A stretch of 64,000 bases of DNA from Ustilago trichophora (GCA_900323505.1 OOIN01000007.1:1364001-1428000); one strand, 5' to 3'. Positions 10,588 to 20,750 are shown, counted from the stretch's first letter. Notes: generated from the sequence alone by a model not told the origin. A program made the numbers and translations.

Positions 10588-11234
10588 GACTCTGTCTATG
10601 GTGCGATCGATGCTGAATCTGTAGATTGTTTCCTTGTGCGGGCCACAGGCGGCAACAGCCTGAGCTGCTCAGTTGTTGGTGTCGTTGAGCATCTGCAGTT
10701 GAGATGTAGACCAAAAGATAGCCGGCAGTGGGTTGTCGTGATGAAGTAACACAGAATGAAGGGATAAGGTAATGATATGGCGTCGAGTGAGTTTGACATA
10801 CATTCATGCAAAGGGGCACCGAAGCGGGAGAAAGTGTGTGTCTTTTAGGATGCTCTCTCAGCAAACGCATGCGATGTTGGCCGGTGCGAGTCGATTTTCC
10901 GAAAGAGTGTTAGCTCTCGATTTCAAAACAAGGTTGTCGCAAAAATTCAACTTCTCATCATGCTGCCACATCGAACAGCTGCAAAGACAAGTCATACGAT
11001 CATAACAGGGCAAGCTGCAGAGTATTCGAACGAACGTCAAAGTTTCCAAGGGTATGTCATTATGGCTGTTTACAGTACAACAAAGCATTTCAGGGCGAGA
11101 ATGCCTACGGGAGATGATTCCTGATTTGATATATATTTTTTTCCGCGTAAGCATCTATTGCGGTCTGGCAAAGTGGAAGCATGCATCATCCATTGCGCCT
11201 AGATCAGCGAACGAGAATTTGCCTTGTAGCATCC
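10588..11234. other. Intergenic region upstream of the NIPA-like gene
   Basis: This region holds the 5' flank of the NIPA-like gene and the 3' flank of the Smr-domain gene, which are both on the minus strand. I see no conserved ORF. One TACAGTAC motif lies at 11071-11078. An AT-rich patch follows at about 11128-11145. Confidence 0.5.
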
Positions 11235-12128
11235 TTACATGATAACGCACTCGTCCTCATTACCAGTGGTCTGCTTGGCCAAATCACGAGTGAAGCTAGC
11301 GCCACCCTGGCCATTACCCCTCAAGTTGACCACGAGCACACCAGCGTTTCTAGGGTCGAGGTGAGCCTCGAGCCTGTAGTCCCTCATCATCTTTTCCACG
11401 GCAGGCGCAATGTGCTGCCTATGATCCTTGCTGTGCAGACCTTTACCGACAATGATCCTCAACTCGGACCAACCCTGGCTCTGACCCTGTCGCACCGCCT
11501 GCTCGGTCCTCTCGAGCGCCTCGGACGTGTACAAGCCGTGCAGATCCACGGTTCCTTGGGGTGAATCCTCGTTGTTGGCCATGAAAATCCAATCGGCAGC
11601 CTGCTTGTTGAGACGTTCCATGTTGGCCTTGTGCGTGTGACCTTCGTTGCTGAGCTGCTTGGCACGGCCACCGTCGCCCTGCGCGTATGCTTTGTGGGAC
11701 TGGTCGAAGCATTGTGCCATTTTGTCGCCTTCCGAGCGGGCCTGGTCGCGGAGGTTCATGTAGTTGGCATCGTGTTGGTTTACCTGGTTGTCTTGAGAGA
11801 ATTTGTAGTGGGGTCCTTGGGTGGGTGCGCCATGCTGCTGCTGAGGTGGGTGGTAGGCGCCCTGTGGTGGAGGATGGTCGTAGCCTCCAGAGCCAGCTGC
11901 TGCTGCGTAGCCTCCTCCGCCACCTGAACCTCCATAGCCACCGCCATAGCCACCTTGTTGGTGTTGCTGGGGTGCCTGCTGACCGTACGAGCCACCTTGA
12001 CCGTACGAGGAACCACCCTGCTGTTGCTGTCCACCGCCTTGATTCTTCTTCCACCAGGTGAAAGCCTTTTTGGCGAAGCGGGTGATCTGGCGCCTGTGCT
12101 GCTTGACGAAGCGTATGAGCTCATCCAT
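11235..12128 (-). CDS. Smr-domain protein with DUF1771 and a Gln/Gly-rich linker
   Basis: 297 aa, one exon. The N-terminus (1-30) is basic and amphipathic and is followed by a low-complexity Gln/Gly/Tyr/Pro-rich segment to about residue 105. A DUF1771-like helical segment (about 115-185, around NYMNLRDQARSEGDKMAQ) precedes a C-terminal Smr domain. The Smr domain shows its two family signatures, the DLHGLY motif near residue 195 and the GKGLHSKD motif near 230. In eukaryotes Smr domains are found in RNA or DNA endonucleases, for example those acting in no-go mRNA decay. Several fungal DUF1771-Smr proteins have no assigned role. Nuclease activity here is inference. The gene is divergent from TMA22. 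Confidence 0.88.
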   Translation of the reverse strand: MDELIRFVKQHRRQITRFAKKAFTWWKKNQGGGQQQQGGSSYGQGGSYGQQAPQQHQQGGYGGGYGGSGGGGGYAAAAGSGGYDHPPPQGAYHPPQQQHGAPTQGPHYKFSQDNQVNQHDANYMNLRDQARSEGDKMAQCFDQSHKAYAQGDGGRAKQLSNEGHTHKANMERLNKQAADWIFMANNEDSPQGTVDLHGLYTSEALERTEQAVRQGQSQGWSELRIIVGKGLHSKDHRQHIAPAVEKMMRDYRLEAHLDPRNAGVLVVNLRGNGQGGASFTRDLAKQTTGNEDECVIM

Positions 12129-12829
12129 GATTGCTACGAGTTTCCCAGCAACCTTAGCGGTTAAGAGGTTTCTTCTATCGAGCGTCTACTATAGTATGTC
12201 TGTGTAGCCGAGCTTCTATTCTATATTGCGTGTTGGCAAATGAGTCGCTCGTATCGGTGATGTGGAGTGTGAGTCTTCTTTTGGAGGAGAGTCGACGGAT
12301 GATGGAAGAGCTGAAATAAGATCGAGTGAGGAAAAACGGAGCCTTGGATTCTTTGCTAGAATGGATGGATGCGAGAACAAAAGGCTTCGGCTAACTGATT
12401 GGTACTGTATCGGCGAGCCACAGGAGATGCAAACGGGCTTGGAAAGGCGAGACCTTCTGTTGCACCAGTCTTTGCTGCAGCGGACTCTGAATCACTTGCA
12501 CTGCCAAAGCGCAAACAAAGTCTATCTATGCCAAACGGCGATCCGCTGTCAAACTCAAATACAGCACAGCAAGAGTGCTGTACAGTACTGCCCCATCTTG
12601 CACGGTCAACTTTCAATTTCGAGCGGAACAGCGTGCAACTATCAATCACATCGACGCCTGATTTGGCCCGATTAGAGGAAATACCAGATTGTGGAGGAGT
12701 GGTGTCGTGCGAGATTTTTCCAATCCTTCTCCTACTGTACTGTACAGTACAGTACATCTCACTTGACGCTCACAAGCATCTTCTTCTTTATCCTTTTTGC
12801 CTCCAGCTCGACCTCATCAACCTCGTCAG
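12129..12829. promoter_or_regulatory. Divergent promoter region Smr gene / TMA22 with GTAC palindromes
   Basis: About 700 bp between the starts of two divergent genes. It carries the densest cluster of the dispersed GTACT/AGTAC motif in the window: GTACTGTA at 12402-12409, a copy at 12581-12588 and a 22-bp perfect palindrome at 12733-12754, about 90-110 bp before the TMA22 start. An ATG at 12691 is in frame with TMA22, so the mRNA 5' end decides whether an N-terminally extended form is possible. Confidence 0.5.
12733..12754. repeat. 22-bp perfect palindrome built of GTACT/AGTAC units
   Basis: Two copies of TACTG followed by their mirror-complement form a perfect 22-bp palindrome with 5-bp internal period, centred between 12743 and 12744. 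It is the longest member of the dispersed intergenic motif family and lies about 90 bp upstream of the TMA22 start codon. Confidence 0.8.
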
Positions 12830-12841
12830 ATGGCATCATAA
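12830..12841 (+). promoter_or_regulatory. Minimal uORF (Met-Ala-Ser-stop) overlapping the TMA22 start
   Basis: ATG GCA TCA TAA at 12830-12841. The last A of the stop codon is the first base of the TMA22 ATG, giving the overlap TAATG. The uORF start has C at -3 and G at +4. The main start has A at -3 and G at +4. Translation therefore depends on leaky scanning or on reinitiation at an overlapping start. Whether the mRNA 5' end includes it is not visible from sequence. Confidence 0.55.
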
Positions 12842-13615
12842 TGGCCGATATCGAAAACTCTGAAGCAGGTCCATCGGTCCCCACCGGTCCTCAACCACGC
12901 GAAGTCGTCTACTGTGCAGTATGCACCTTTCCCCCCGAATACTGTGAATTTGGACCCTCTCCTTCCAAATGTCGCTCTTGGCTCAAGGACAACCAGCCCG
13001 AGCTCTACTCCAAGCTCTGGTCTGAGGAGGCTATCTCGTCCAATCTCGCCAATCTTACCACCAAGCAGGCGGAGGATCTCGAGCGAGAAGCGGCTAAGAA
13101 GGAACGCAAGACGGTTGCCAAGGAGGAACGTGCACGCGCAGAGATGGCCGCAAGCAGAATCGTGCTCAAGAAGGAAGCCAGAACCAAGCGCAAGGTCACC
13201 ACGAGTATCATTGGGCTTCATCTGTTCAGTCCCCCTTTGCCCGCATTGAAGGTCGTGGCCAAGGCGTAAGTATCACTATGCACACCTTCTAATTGGCTTG
13301 ATAATACTTGGTTGGACCTCTAACGAAATCTTTACCTCACTCTTGACCATCAACAGTCTCTCATCTCGATTCGCAACTGGTGCATCCGTCAGCAAGAGCG
13401 TTCAGAACCCAGGTGTAGATGAAATCGTCGTTCAAGGTGACGTAGCCGACGATGTGCGCGATCTCATCCTCGCTCGCACCAAGCCCTTTCACGAACTTCC
13501 CAACGAAGCCGACGGCGGTCCCTCTGAGAAGAACATCGTCATTGAAGAGGACAAGAAGACTGCCAAAAAGTCTGCTGCTGCCGCTAGTGGTGCTGCTGCT
13601 CCCACCGACGACTAA
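12841..13615 (+). CDS. TMA22: TMA22 / DENR, density-regulated translation factor (one intron)
   Basis: Exon 1 is 12841-13265 and exon 2 is 13357-13615. The 91-bp intron begins GTAAGT and ends CAACAG, and the joined frame encodes 227 aa. The N-terminal Cys pattern (YCAVC, then EYC) and the SKCRSWL motif match the Tma22/DENR family. The C-terminal SUI1/eIF1-like domain starts near residue 120 (RKVTTSIIGL) and continues across the splice into SVQNPGVDEIVVQGDVADDVRDLI. DENR/Tma22 with MCTS1/Tma20 binds 40S subunits, recycles post-termination 40S and promotes reinitiation after short uORFs. A short Lys/Ala-rich tail ends the protein. The start at 12841 is chosen for its A at -3 and because the family begins about there. 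Confidence 0.93.
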
Positions 13616-13948
13616 ATTTGTCGTCAATCATGCAATTAACAACCATACATCATCCATCTTGATCGTTTTTGCCAATCGATTGCACACGTCTTTTTCATTA
13701 CTTACCTTAAAGATTTCTTGAGAAAGCAAAGCGCATAGCAAAAGCGGTCACCTCGCTTTGCACCACAAGCTCTCGTTTCAGCCTTCCAGGCTGTCGTTTC
13801 CTTCCCGGGTGGACATGCTCCGGAGCGACTCTGCTCCCAAAGAGTCGTTCGCTTTGTTGCATCGTTGCGCTTCTACACGACAGACAAAGATATCAGGAAA
13901 GGTGAGAACCCATTCGGTATATTGCAATTGCAGATGGTTCAGAGCGTA
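13616..13948. other. Convergent 3' intergenic gap
   Basis: A 333-bp gap between the TMA22 stop and the stop of the large unknown gene. It presumably holds both 3' UTRs. I see no other element. Confidence 0.4.
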
Positions 13949-16900
13949 TCAAAGGTACACGGCATTTAGATCAGTCAGCGCCTCGAATGGCTCTTCAGGT
14001 GTCTTGACCTGCAAGTCGTAACACCTTCCCGTGCGATCCGCACCATTCAAGACCGAGATGAGCGTCCACCATGCCTGCCAAGCAATGGCCGGCACGATAA
14101 TGTCGCCTTCACGAATCGACGTGAGCCATCTCTTCCACGTGTCTGGATTCCATGCGCCTGCTTCATCTGGATTCGGGCACAGACGAGAACGGTCTCGTGC
14201 GCCTTCTGCAGGACGGTACGACTGCGAAGCCGGCACGACCGCCTCACCAGGTGGAGGGAAGCGATCGGCCACGAGGGGTGACTTGAAAACGCACATTTCG
14301 AGATAGTCGAGCTCCCAAGCTGAACGGTGCAGCCAATTGCTGGTGCTGAGCTGTTCAAAGTAGTGCAAAGCGCTGTCGCAGCTGATAGTCAGAGCTGTAG
14401 CAAAATGCTCGACGGAAAGCTTCTTGCGAGACCAGGTATAGTCGATGGTCTCCTCATCCTCAGGACCGAGTGGAAGTCCCTCAGGAATACCCGCTCTGCG
14501 CCTGAAACCATGGGCACGATTGGTGGCATCCGCCAGCACGCAGGGTGAAATGCTCAAAGAGGTGCCCAGCACTTTGGACAGCATCGAAGCATCCACTCTG
14601 TCTCGTGGCACCTTGAGCACTTCTGTAGACGGCGTTGGAGGAGACCCCACTGTCAGCGGGACCTGCACTTCCGAACTGCCGGTGTCAATGTTGATTGGGG
14701 CGGAAAGGGTGATGCTCTTGTCGCTGCCGTGTGCCCCACTTGACTGTTCTACAGGCTGATCGAGGCCGATCTCTCGAGACAGACCGCCTCGCACTCTTGT
14801 CTTTTCGTACTCGTCGATCCAACCCTTGATGCTCTTGAACAGGGCTCGCCAATGATCCCAAGTCCTCGAGTGATTAACTTGCTTGCCAAAGAGCAGTGGT
14901 GTAGGAGCCCAGCCAGTGACTCTGTCTGCCGTTTCGTCCGCTTGGTGCTGGGCAGAGGGTATCTCGGGAGCTTCTGGGACAGTGGACGAGCGTTGCGGCG
15001 CTTTTCCATGAAGTCGTTCCAGCACTGCTGAGTTGTTCGTAGTCTCGCGGACCGCGTCGGCTGGGTCCAGGTTAAGCGTCTGAGTCAGAGAATCGGCGAG
15101 GTTGGCCACGTCTGCCGAGCCGAGTTCATGCAACGATGGAAGCTGATGAGCCTTGGGCGGAGACGTTCCGGCGCTGGCCACACCAGTTCTCCAGGCCAAG
15201 ACGCTTCTCTCCTGTACCTTGTTGGCCTGATCAAGAGCAGCAGCCTTGCCAAGCGCCACATAATTTCCTGCAGCCGCGGCGCGACTGCCTTTGCCATAGC
15301 AGAGATGCATGATACCTTCCCAGCCGAGTGCTTGACCCAGCGCACTAGCTAGACTTACCGGAAGAGGATCGACATCGCCGCACGGCCACCACGCTTCTTC
15401 TTCCTCTCCGCTGTTCTGTGCTAGGGATGCCCCCAGCTTGAAGCTGGCGTCAATGGGATTGCTTGCCGCCGAAGGAGGGAGTGGCGAACGATCCAGGTCA
15501 AGCGAGCGGACGGATCTACCTGGGGTGGCGGGCAAGGAACCACTTTTGGGATGGACCTGTGGTGTTCTGATGGACGGGGTATTCGTGCTGCCCGTGTCGG
15601 CGATCTGGGCCTGCGATGGTATGTCTGAGCGTACGTTGTCTTGCCCTGGGGTGGCGACATCGCCGCCATCGTCGTGGCCAAGTCCGTCAAGATTTTGTTT
15701 GTCAAGAGGATCCTCTATTGACTTGAGACCAAGGGTGGAGGCGGCTCGAAAGAGCGACAGAAAATCAGCTCCATCCAGAACAGCTGCTGGTCGTGGCTTT
15801 GCTGAAGGTCTGCTTGCACCTTCTACCGAAGCATTGCCGCCGATGGATTCTTCAGGAATGCCGTGCTCGGAGAAAGAGGTACCGATACTGGAGCGTGACG
15901 AGACCATGGTAAGGTCCAGCAGACCGTCTTCTTGAACTGGTCGAAGATCCTGATGGTTGGATCTCGCAGCCCCATGATTCTTACCAGAACTTCCTGCCGA
16001 GCTGCGGCGTCGACTCTGTGCACTGGATGCGTTGGCATTCTGTCGCATCATTTGGGCGCGCAAAGCACCGTCGTCATCATCTTCATCGAGGTCGAGTGCC
16101 TCTTCATTAGACGGGGTGCCGTTGCCGAACTGTTGACCTAGGCCTGAACGAAAGTTTGCTCGATGGCCAGCGGCACTTGTAGCGCTGTAGACTGCGCGCG
16201 ATTCGGACGATTCTTCGCCATGAGAAGGAGCTGGTGAGGCAGATCGACTGTCGTGTGCATCGTTGGCAGGTCGATCAAGGAAGGATTTTTTCCTGCCAAA
16301 GTCGAGCAGCTTGGCCATCATGGAGGGGCGCCGACTTGGTTTACCAACAGTGGGGGAAGAAGGTTGTTGCTGAGGACTGGTAACGGCTCCCTCAGTGATG
16401 CTGGGAAGATCAGTCTCGGCGCTTGCTGTCATAGGCGTGCTAGCGGATGGAGTTGTCCTGGTTGGATTGCCACCTGGAGGAAGTGAGGAGACATCCGTGT
16501 CGATCGCCAGTCTTGCAAAGCCTGAGTGATGGTCCGAATCGCCATTTGCAGCAGCGGAAATGGCACCGAAAGAAGCCATACTGTCTGGACTGGCCACTGG
16601 CTTCAAGGCAACGCCTCCGCCTGACAAGCTGGAGTTGCGCGCCCTGCGTCGTCTCCATTCTGAAGAGGTGGCAGATCTGCCCGAGCCGCTGCGTTGCAGG
16701 TTGGAGCTGGATGCTTCTGGCTGTCGATGAGAGCGGAGCTTGGGAGGCGGTGGTGCAAGGCCGACGGTGTGCAGATCGAGACGAATACGGAATGTTATCA
16801 ATGTTGTTGTGTCATGGTGTCCGTGGTGAGAGGACGAGGAGACAGAGCTGGCAGGCGAAGAAGACGAAGGCCGCTTGGAGAGGCGGATGTATGGAGCGGA

Positions 16901-17518
16901 AGGCGGGGCTGGGTTGGAGGTGTGCGCGCTGCTGGAAATCCTGGAATGCGAGTCTTCGTCGTCGGAAGCGTCCAGATGCTGTGAGTCGTTGTTGTTGTTG
17001 TTGCGACGTAGCCAATTGAGCTTGAGTGCGCTGGCTCCGCCAAGACTGGCGGCAAAGGATGATTTACGGCCTTCGGTGGCATGACTTGGACGTCGACCTG
17101 GTTGCTTGGTGGAAGCTGCACGAGAGACACTGCGCATACGACGACGAGGCTCTTTGTCGGCTCCGACGAGAGTACCATCGTCGGTGTAACGTGCATCGAA
17201 GAAGTCGCGCAGATTACGGAACTCAGGATCGTCGTCTGCCTCTTCGAGGAGAGTGATGAGCTTGGAAAAGGGCTCAACAGCATCGATGGCGCGAGTGTGG
17301 TTGATAAGAAAGGAGAGGGTATCTACTGAATGTGGGAGGTGGCGGGTGTGAATGGGTTCGAGCTTGGTGTTTGCACCAACTCGAAGCTTTTCTGGCTCTT
17401 GCAGCGAGTCGGTGCTTCGCCCTGGTTCTCTGACATACGGTACTGCAGCATAGTCGAGTGTGGGAAGTGGTTCCAAGTGCAGCGCAAAGGCGAGGGTGAA
17501 GAGCTGATGAAGCGCCAT
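13949..17518 (-). CDS. Large uncharacterised fungal protein, 5' end uncertain
   Basis: A 1189-codon frame with strong coding character throughout. I do not recognise a named family. The ends look conserved. The N-terminal ~150 residues form an ordered, hydrophobic-rich segment (LHQLFTLAFALHLEPLPTLDY). The C-terminal ~500 residues are ordered and Trp-rich, for example WWPCGDVDPLPVSLASALGQ and TWKRWLTSIREGDIIVPAIA. Between them, about residues 150-680 are Ser/Arg-rich low complexity. The frame stays open for 45 codons upstream of the chosen ATG, back to a TAG at 17654-17656 that could be the end of an AATAG splice acceptor. Those 45 codons have coding-like third positions. No ATG in frame is available nearby, so an upstream exon cannot be placed. 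Confidence 0.75.
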   Translation of the reverse strand: MALHQLFTLAFALHLEPLPTLDYAAVPYVREPGRSTDSLQEPEKLRVGANTKLEPIHTRHLPHSVDTLSFLINHTRAIDAVEPFSKLITLLEEADDDPEFRNLRDFFDARYTDDGTLVGADKEPRRRMRSVSRAASTKQPGRRPSHATEGRKSSFAASLGGASALKLNWLRRNNNNNDSQHLDASDDEDSHSRISSSAHTSNPAPPSAPYIRLSKRPSSSSPASSVSSSSHHGHHDTTTLITFRIRLDLHTVGLAPPPPKLRSHRQPEASSSNLQRSGSGRSATSSEWRRRRARNSSLSGGGVALKPVASPDSMASFGAISAAANGDSDHHSGFARLAIDTDVSSLPPGGNPTRTTPSASTPMTASAETDLPSITEGAVTSPQQQPSSPTVGKPSRRPSMMAKLLDFGRKKSFLDRPANDAHDSRSASPAPSHGEESSESRAVYSATSAAGHRANFRSGLGQQFGNGTPSNEEALDLDEDDDDGALRAQMMRQNANASSAQSRRRSSAGSSGKNHGAARSNHQDLRPVQEDGLLDLTMVSSRSSIGTSFSEHGIPEESIGGNASVEGASRPSAKPRPAAVLDGADFLSLFRAASTLGLKSIEDPLDKQNLDGLGHDDGGDVATPGQDNVRSDIPSQAQIADTGSTNTPSIRTPQVHPKSGSLPATPGRSVRSLDLDRSPLPPSAASNPIDASFKLGASLAQNSGEEEEAWWPCGDVDPLPVSLASALGQALGWEGIMHLCYGKGSRAAAAGNYVALGKAAALDQANKVQERSVLAWRTGVASAGTSPPKAHQLPSLHELGSADVANLADSLTQTLNLDPADAVRETTNNSAVLERLHGKAPQRSSTVPEAPEIPSAQHQADETADRVTGWAPTPLLFGKQVNHSRTWDHWRALFKSIKGWIDEYEKTRVRGGLSREIGLDQPVEQSSGAHGSDKSITLSAPINIDTGSSEVQVPLTVGSPPTPSTEVLKVPRDRVDASMLSKVLGTSLSISPCVLADATNRAHGFRRRAGIPEGLPLGPEDEETIDYTWSRKKLSVEHFATALTISCDSALHYFEQLSTSNWLHRSAWELDYLEMCVFKSPLVADRFPPPGEAVVPASQSYRPAEGARDRSRLCPNPDEAGAWNPDTWKRWLTSIREGDIIVPAIAWQAWWTLISVLNGADRTGRCYDLQVKTPEEPFEALTDLNAVYL

Positions 17519-19757
17519 GTCTGCTCGAAGACCTTTGATGCTTCCAGCGGGACTCTTGCACCAGCTAAGAGTGAGAGTGGAAGTGGAACGCTTGTGAGAG
17601 TCGACTAGCTGGGCATTGATGCCGGAGACGGTAGCGAATGAAAGAGATTGGAACTATTGATGCTCCTTGTCAGCCAGTAAAGGCAATGCAATGTCGTACG
17701 TAGATCGCTGGATCACCAACCCAAGGACAAAGCTGGTGCAAGTCGAAGGTCCAGATCCCGACGAAGACTAGTGAGCGGTGAAGAGCGGACGTATCCTGAC
17801 GAGCCTCGCTGCGCTGTTGATGTAGACGAGGCTCGCTGATCGGGATGGGTACAACGAAGTGAGAGTTGAAAAAAGGAAAGCGAAGGAGGTGAAGGAGACG
17901 TCTAAGGGGACCGGTGACTATTGTGAGTAAGACGTGCGGCGAGTGTCGAGGATCGAGGATCGATAGAGAGGCGGTAGAGAGTGCGAATGGCGGAGTTGAC
18001 AAAGTGGCAGTCGGTGACCAAAAAAAAGGGTTGAACAATGACGGAGAAGCCAAGAGGAAGGAAGGGGAACACAGAGTGGTGTGTTGTGTGTTGTGTGTTG
18101 TGAGCGTGAGTGAGTCGTGCTTCGAATCGACCAGACAAAAAGCGTGGGGTCAGATACACGTCGGCTAAGTTTGCACAGAAAAAGCAAGAGGCTGCAGCAC
18201 TTGGGTGATGCGGCGCAACAAAGTTGTGCTTTTTTTCTCGTTGAAAAGAGAGTGGAGGATGTAAAGTATGTATTTTACAGTACTGTACAATATGCATGCG
18301 CATTCCGAGTCGAGCAGATGAAACACTGCTACCGTTAAGTACAGTATCGAGAAAAGGTGTCTTGTGCCTTGAGACAGCCTTTGACAACCTGACGGTACTA
18401 GTTTCAGACCAACTTGCTTTCGCCGTCTTGGGCGAGATACTGCTAAGCAAAAACGTGGCAACACCAACTCGGCGTCTTTTGCGTTGTTGACGCCCTCGAC
18501 GGGTTTCATTGGCATTGTCGCAGCTGTATGTACGGTATCGGCCTTGTAAGCATACACTGATCAATCTTGCACCCATCTCCAAGCTGTTATCAACAAGGAG
18601 TGATATAGAGGTGGTCAGCAAAATGCGAATCACTAGGAACTTTGAGCATAGAGCACGCGAGATTCAACGTCGATCTGTTTCCCCAATTAAGAGCTGTTAG
18701 CTCGGTGTGATTGCAGATCGCGCGCAAGCAGCCGATCCGGGGTTGACCCCCTTGGGCGTTTGATGTCAGCGCCAAAAAGCGCCCAAAGCAGCGGATGTCC
18801 TATTCACACAAAGACACTGAGTGGCCACAACTTGCTGAGCAACTTGAAAAATACTCCAAAAATGAAGGCGGTGGGGGGAAAAAAGAAAGAAAGAAAAAGT
18901 TGATCTCATGTTGGCGTCAGCTTGCATTCGCTAGCATCGGCCATCTTGCGCGTGTCTGTGTGTCGTCGGCGTCTATCCGCCCGTTGTGCTCGGTGTAAGA
19001 GCTTCTCGCCGAATCAGATCACATGGCATTGTCAAGCTGCAGTGGCTCGAGACAGGTCCAAGCAAAAAGCTATTCTTGGATAGCTCCCTCGAAATTCACC
19101 TGAGACACACTCTGCTCGAATTTCGCTTCGCTACTGCGCACTTGCAGCTAGCTCAGCCCCCAATTATGGTCATGCTCACTATACTCACAGTACTCCCCCC
19201 ACGCCAAACACTACCGCCGGCTGCAGCAGTGCATGATCACATTGATCAAGACCTCACTTCCTCATCTTCATCCCAATATCCTTTTGGCTTTGTGTGCAGC
19301 ATCAGGTACGAGACATGGATGGAATTGCGTTGATTCTTGAGACAAAGTGCTACGGAAGTATGACAGAAACAACCCGACATAACAAGACTACCTAACTGGA
19401 TCGAAACCGGAACAAATGCGCACAAACAAACGACTATGGGTACACGGCCCCGACCAAAGCCGACAATAGAGAATGCCAAAGCGACGACGAAAAGCAAGCG
19501 AATTCCGTTGCGGGTCCGCTCTGCATGTGTGTGAGATGAGCCAAGCCGAAACGGAGCATGATCATATGACTAGATATCCCGATGCGACCACCTACATGGA
19601 TTTGCTGCATGTCCTGTCATGATCAACAACATGATGGCTGATCAGCTAGATGAGCGACAGTACCGCACATGAAAGCAATCAAAGCACCCAGCGTACAATC
19701 TCAGAGAGTGAGCGCAGCGATGCTGCTGTGCTAACCCATCGTGCATGCGCTCAATGC
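17519..19757. other. 2.2-kb gene-poor interval
   Basis: It contains the 5' region of the large unknown gene, including 45 open codons directly upstream that may be exon sequence. After that I see no convincing gene. An ORF at 17902-18633 (-) has no family features and looks like chance. Palindromic GTAC motifs lie at 18276-18288 (TACAGT/ACTGTA core) and 18339-18346. Confidence 0.45.
18276..18288. repeat. GTAC palindrome, TACAGTACTGTA
   Basis: A 12-bp perfect palindrome at 18276-18287, the mirror arrangement of the units seen at 12733-12754, in the 5' flank of the large unknown gene. Confidence 0.7.
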
Positions 19758-20750
19758 TCAATGGGCGTTGAAGTGGCCCATCAGCAGCCGCTCTCCCATC
19801 GGGCTCGGCTTGCGCTTGGTGCTGCCGCTGAAGCTGGGCTGACGACCGCGCGTAGCTGTCTTAGCCTCGTCAAAGCAGATACCCGAGTCACGCGTCACAG
19901 GGATTGCCTTGGGCGAGGCCGAACGTGGAATCGAAGCTGCAGAGGGTGCAGCCTCGAAGTTGGGAGCAACGGGTGCTGAGGTAGAGACAGCTCCTGTGGG
20001 TGCCCTGTACGAGTTGCCGCTAAGGCTGAAGCGACGGAGCAAATTGCCCATGGCACCATTGCCATTTCCGTCAGAGACTGCGCTGCCTTCATCGATGCTT
20101 GTTCGGCTGAGCGTGGGCGAGAGCGGGCCAGGGCGCATCGTATTCATCCAGCCCATCTTCTGGCCCCAGCTGCCGCTGTTGAATCGCTTCGGGGCCTGCT
20201 CGTACGAGGCGCCCAGTGGCAACGAAGGGACCCTGCCCAACGAATAGCCTGCTGCCGACGACGACGAGAGCGAGCTGCCGGGGCTGGCGGGCGAGCGTGA
20301 GAAGGAGAGATCCGACGCAGAGACGTATGACGAAGGCTGGGAAGAATCGCCCATGGCTGAGGGTCGCGAATCGACACGATTGGTGTCCCAATTGTCGATG
20401 CTCGAGGCGATGGTGCCAGCGCCGATGGCGGTGTGTGAGCGTGCGCGCGTATGGCTTTGCGGAGGCGACATTCGGCCTTCGTCCGATTTGGCGTTGGCAG
20501 GACTAAAACCCATCGAGAAGCGGTTGGTAGGGCTCGAGGGCCCCATGGTGGAAGCCATGCTGGTTGGGATGCGAAGGCTGCCGCCTGAAGCGGATGCGCG
20601 AGAATAGAAAGAGACGGGAGGGGAAAAGGAGAGCCTCTGGCCTTCGCTGGTGCGGATTTCACCCGAGAGGTCGGTGGAGGCGATGGCTTGAGGTTGGTGA
20701 CGGTGGTGGGCAGACTTTTCGGGATTGGGAATTGCGGTCGGGGAAGCCAT
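19758..20750 (-). CDS. Ser-rich uncharacterised protein with a conserved-looking C-terminal motif
   Basis: 330 aa from the ATG at 20750. The frame extends 36 codons further upstream, but the residues there look non-coding. The composition is Ser/Pro/Gly-rich with many SP and RS sites, as expected for a disordered phosphoprotein. Likely functional short motifs are the RRFSLS segment near residue 240, which fits a basophilic kinase or 14-3-3-type site, and the C-terminal end KRKPSPMGERLLMGHFNAH. I recall similar ends in uncharacterised fungal proteins but cannot name the family. No membrane segment or catalytic domain is visible. Confidence 0.7.
   Translation of the reverse strand: MASPTAIPNPEKSAHHRHQPQAIASTDLSGEIRTSEGQRLSFSPPVSFYSRASASGGSLRIPTSMASTMGPSSPTNRFSMGFSPANAKSDEGRMSPPQSHTRARSHTAIGAGTIASSIDNWDTNRVDSRPSAMGDSSQPSSYVSASDLSFSRSPASPGSSLSSSSAAGYSLGRVPSLPLGASYEQAPKRFNSGSWGQKMGWMNTMRPGPLSPTLSRTSIDEGSAVSDGNGNGAMGNLLRRFSLSGNSYRAPTGAVSTSAPVAPNFEAAPSAASIPRSASPKAIPVTRDSGICFDEAKTATRGRQPSFSGSTKRKPSPMGERLLMGHFNAH

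Noticed and set aside
17902..18633. 243-codon minus-strand ORF upstream of the large unknown protein
   Set aside because: It has no conserved features and His/Ser-rich random composition, and it reads through repeat-like ACAC and palindromic motifs.
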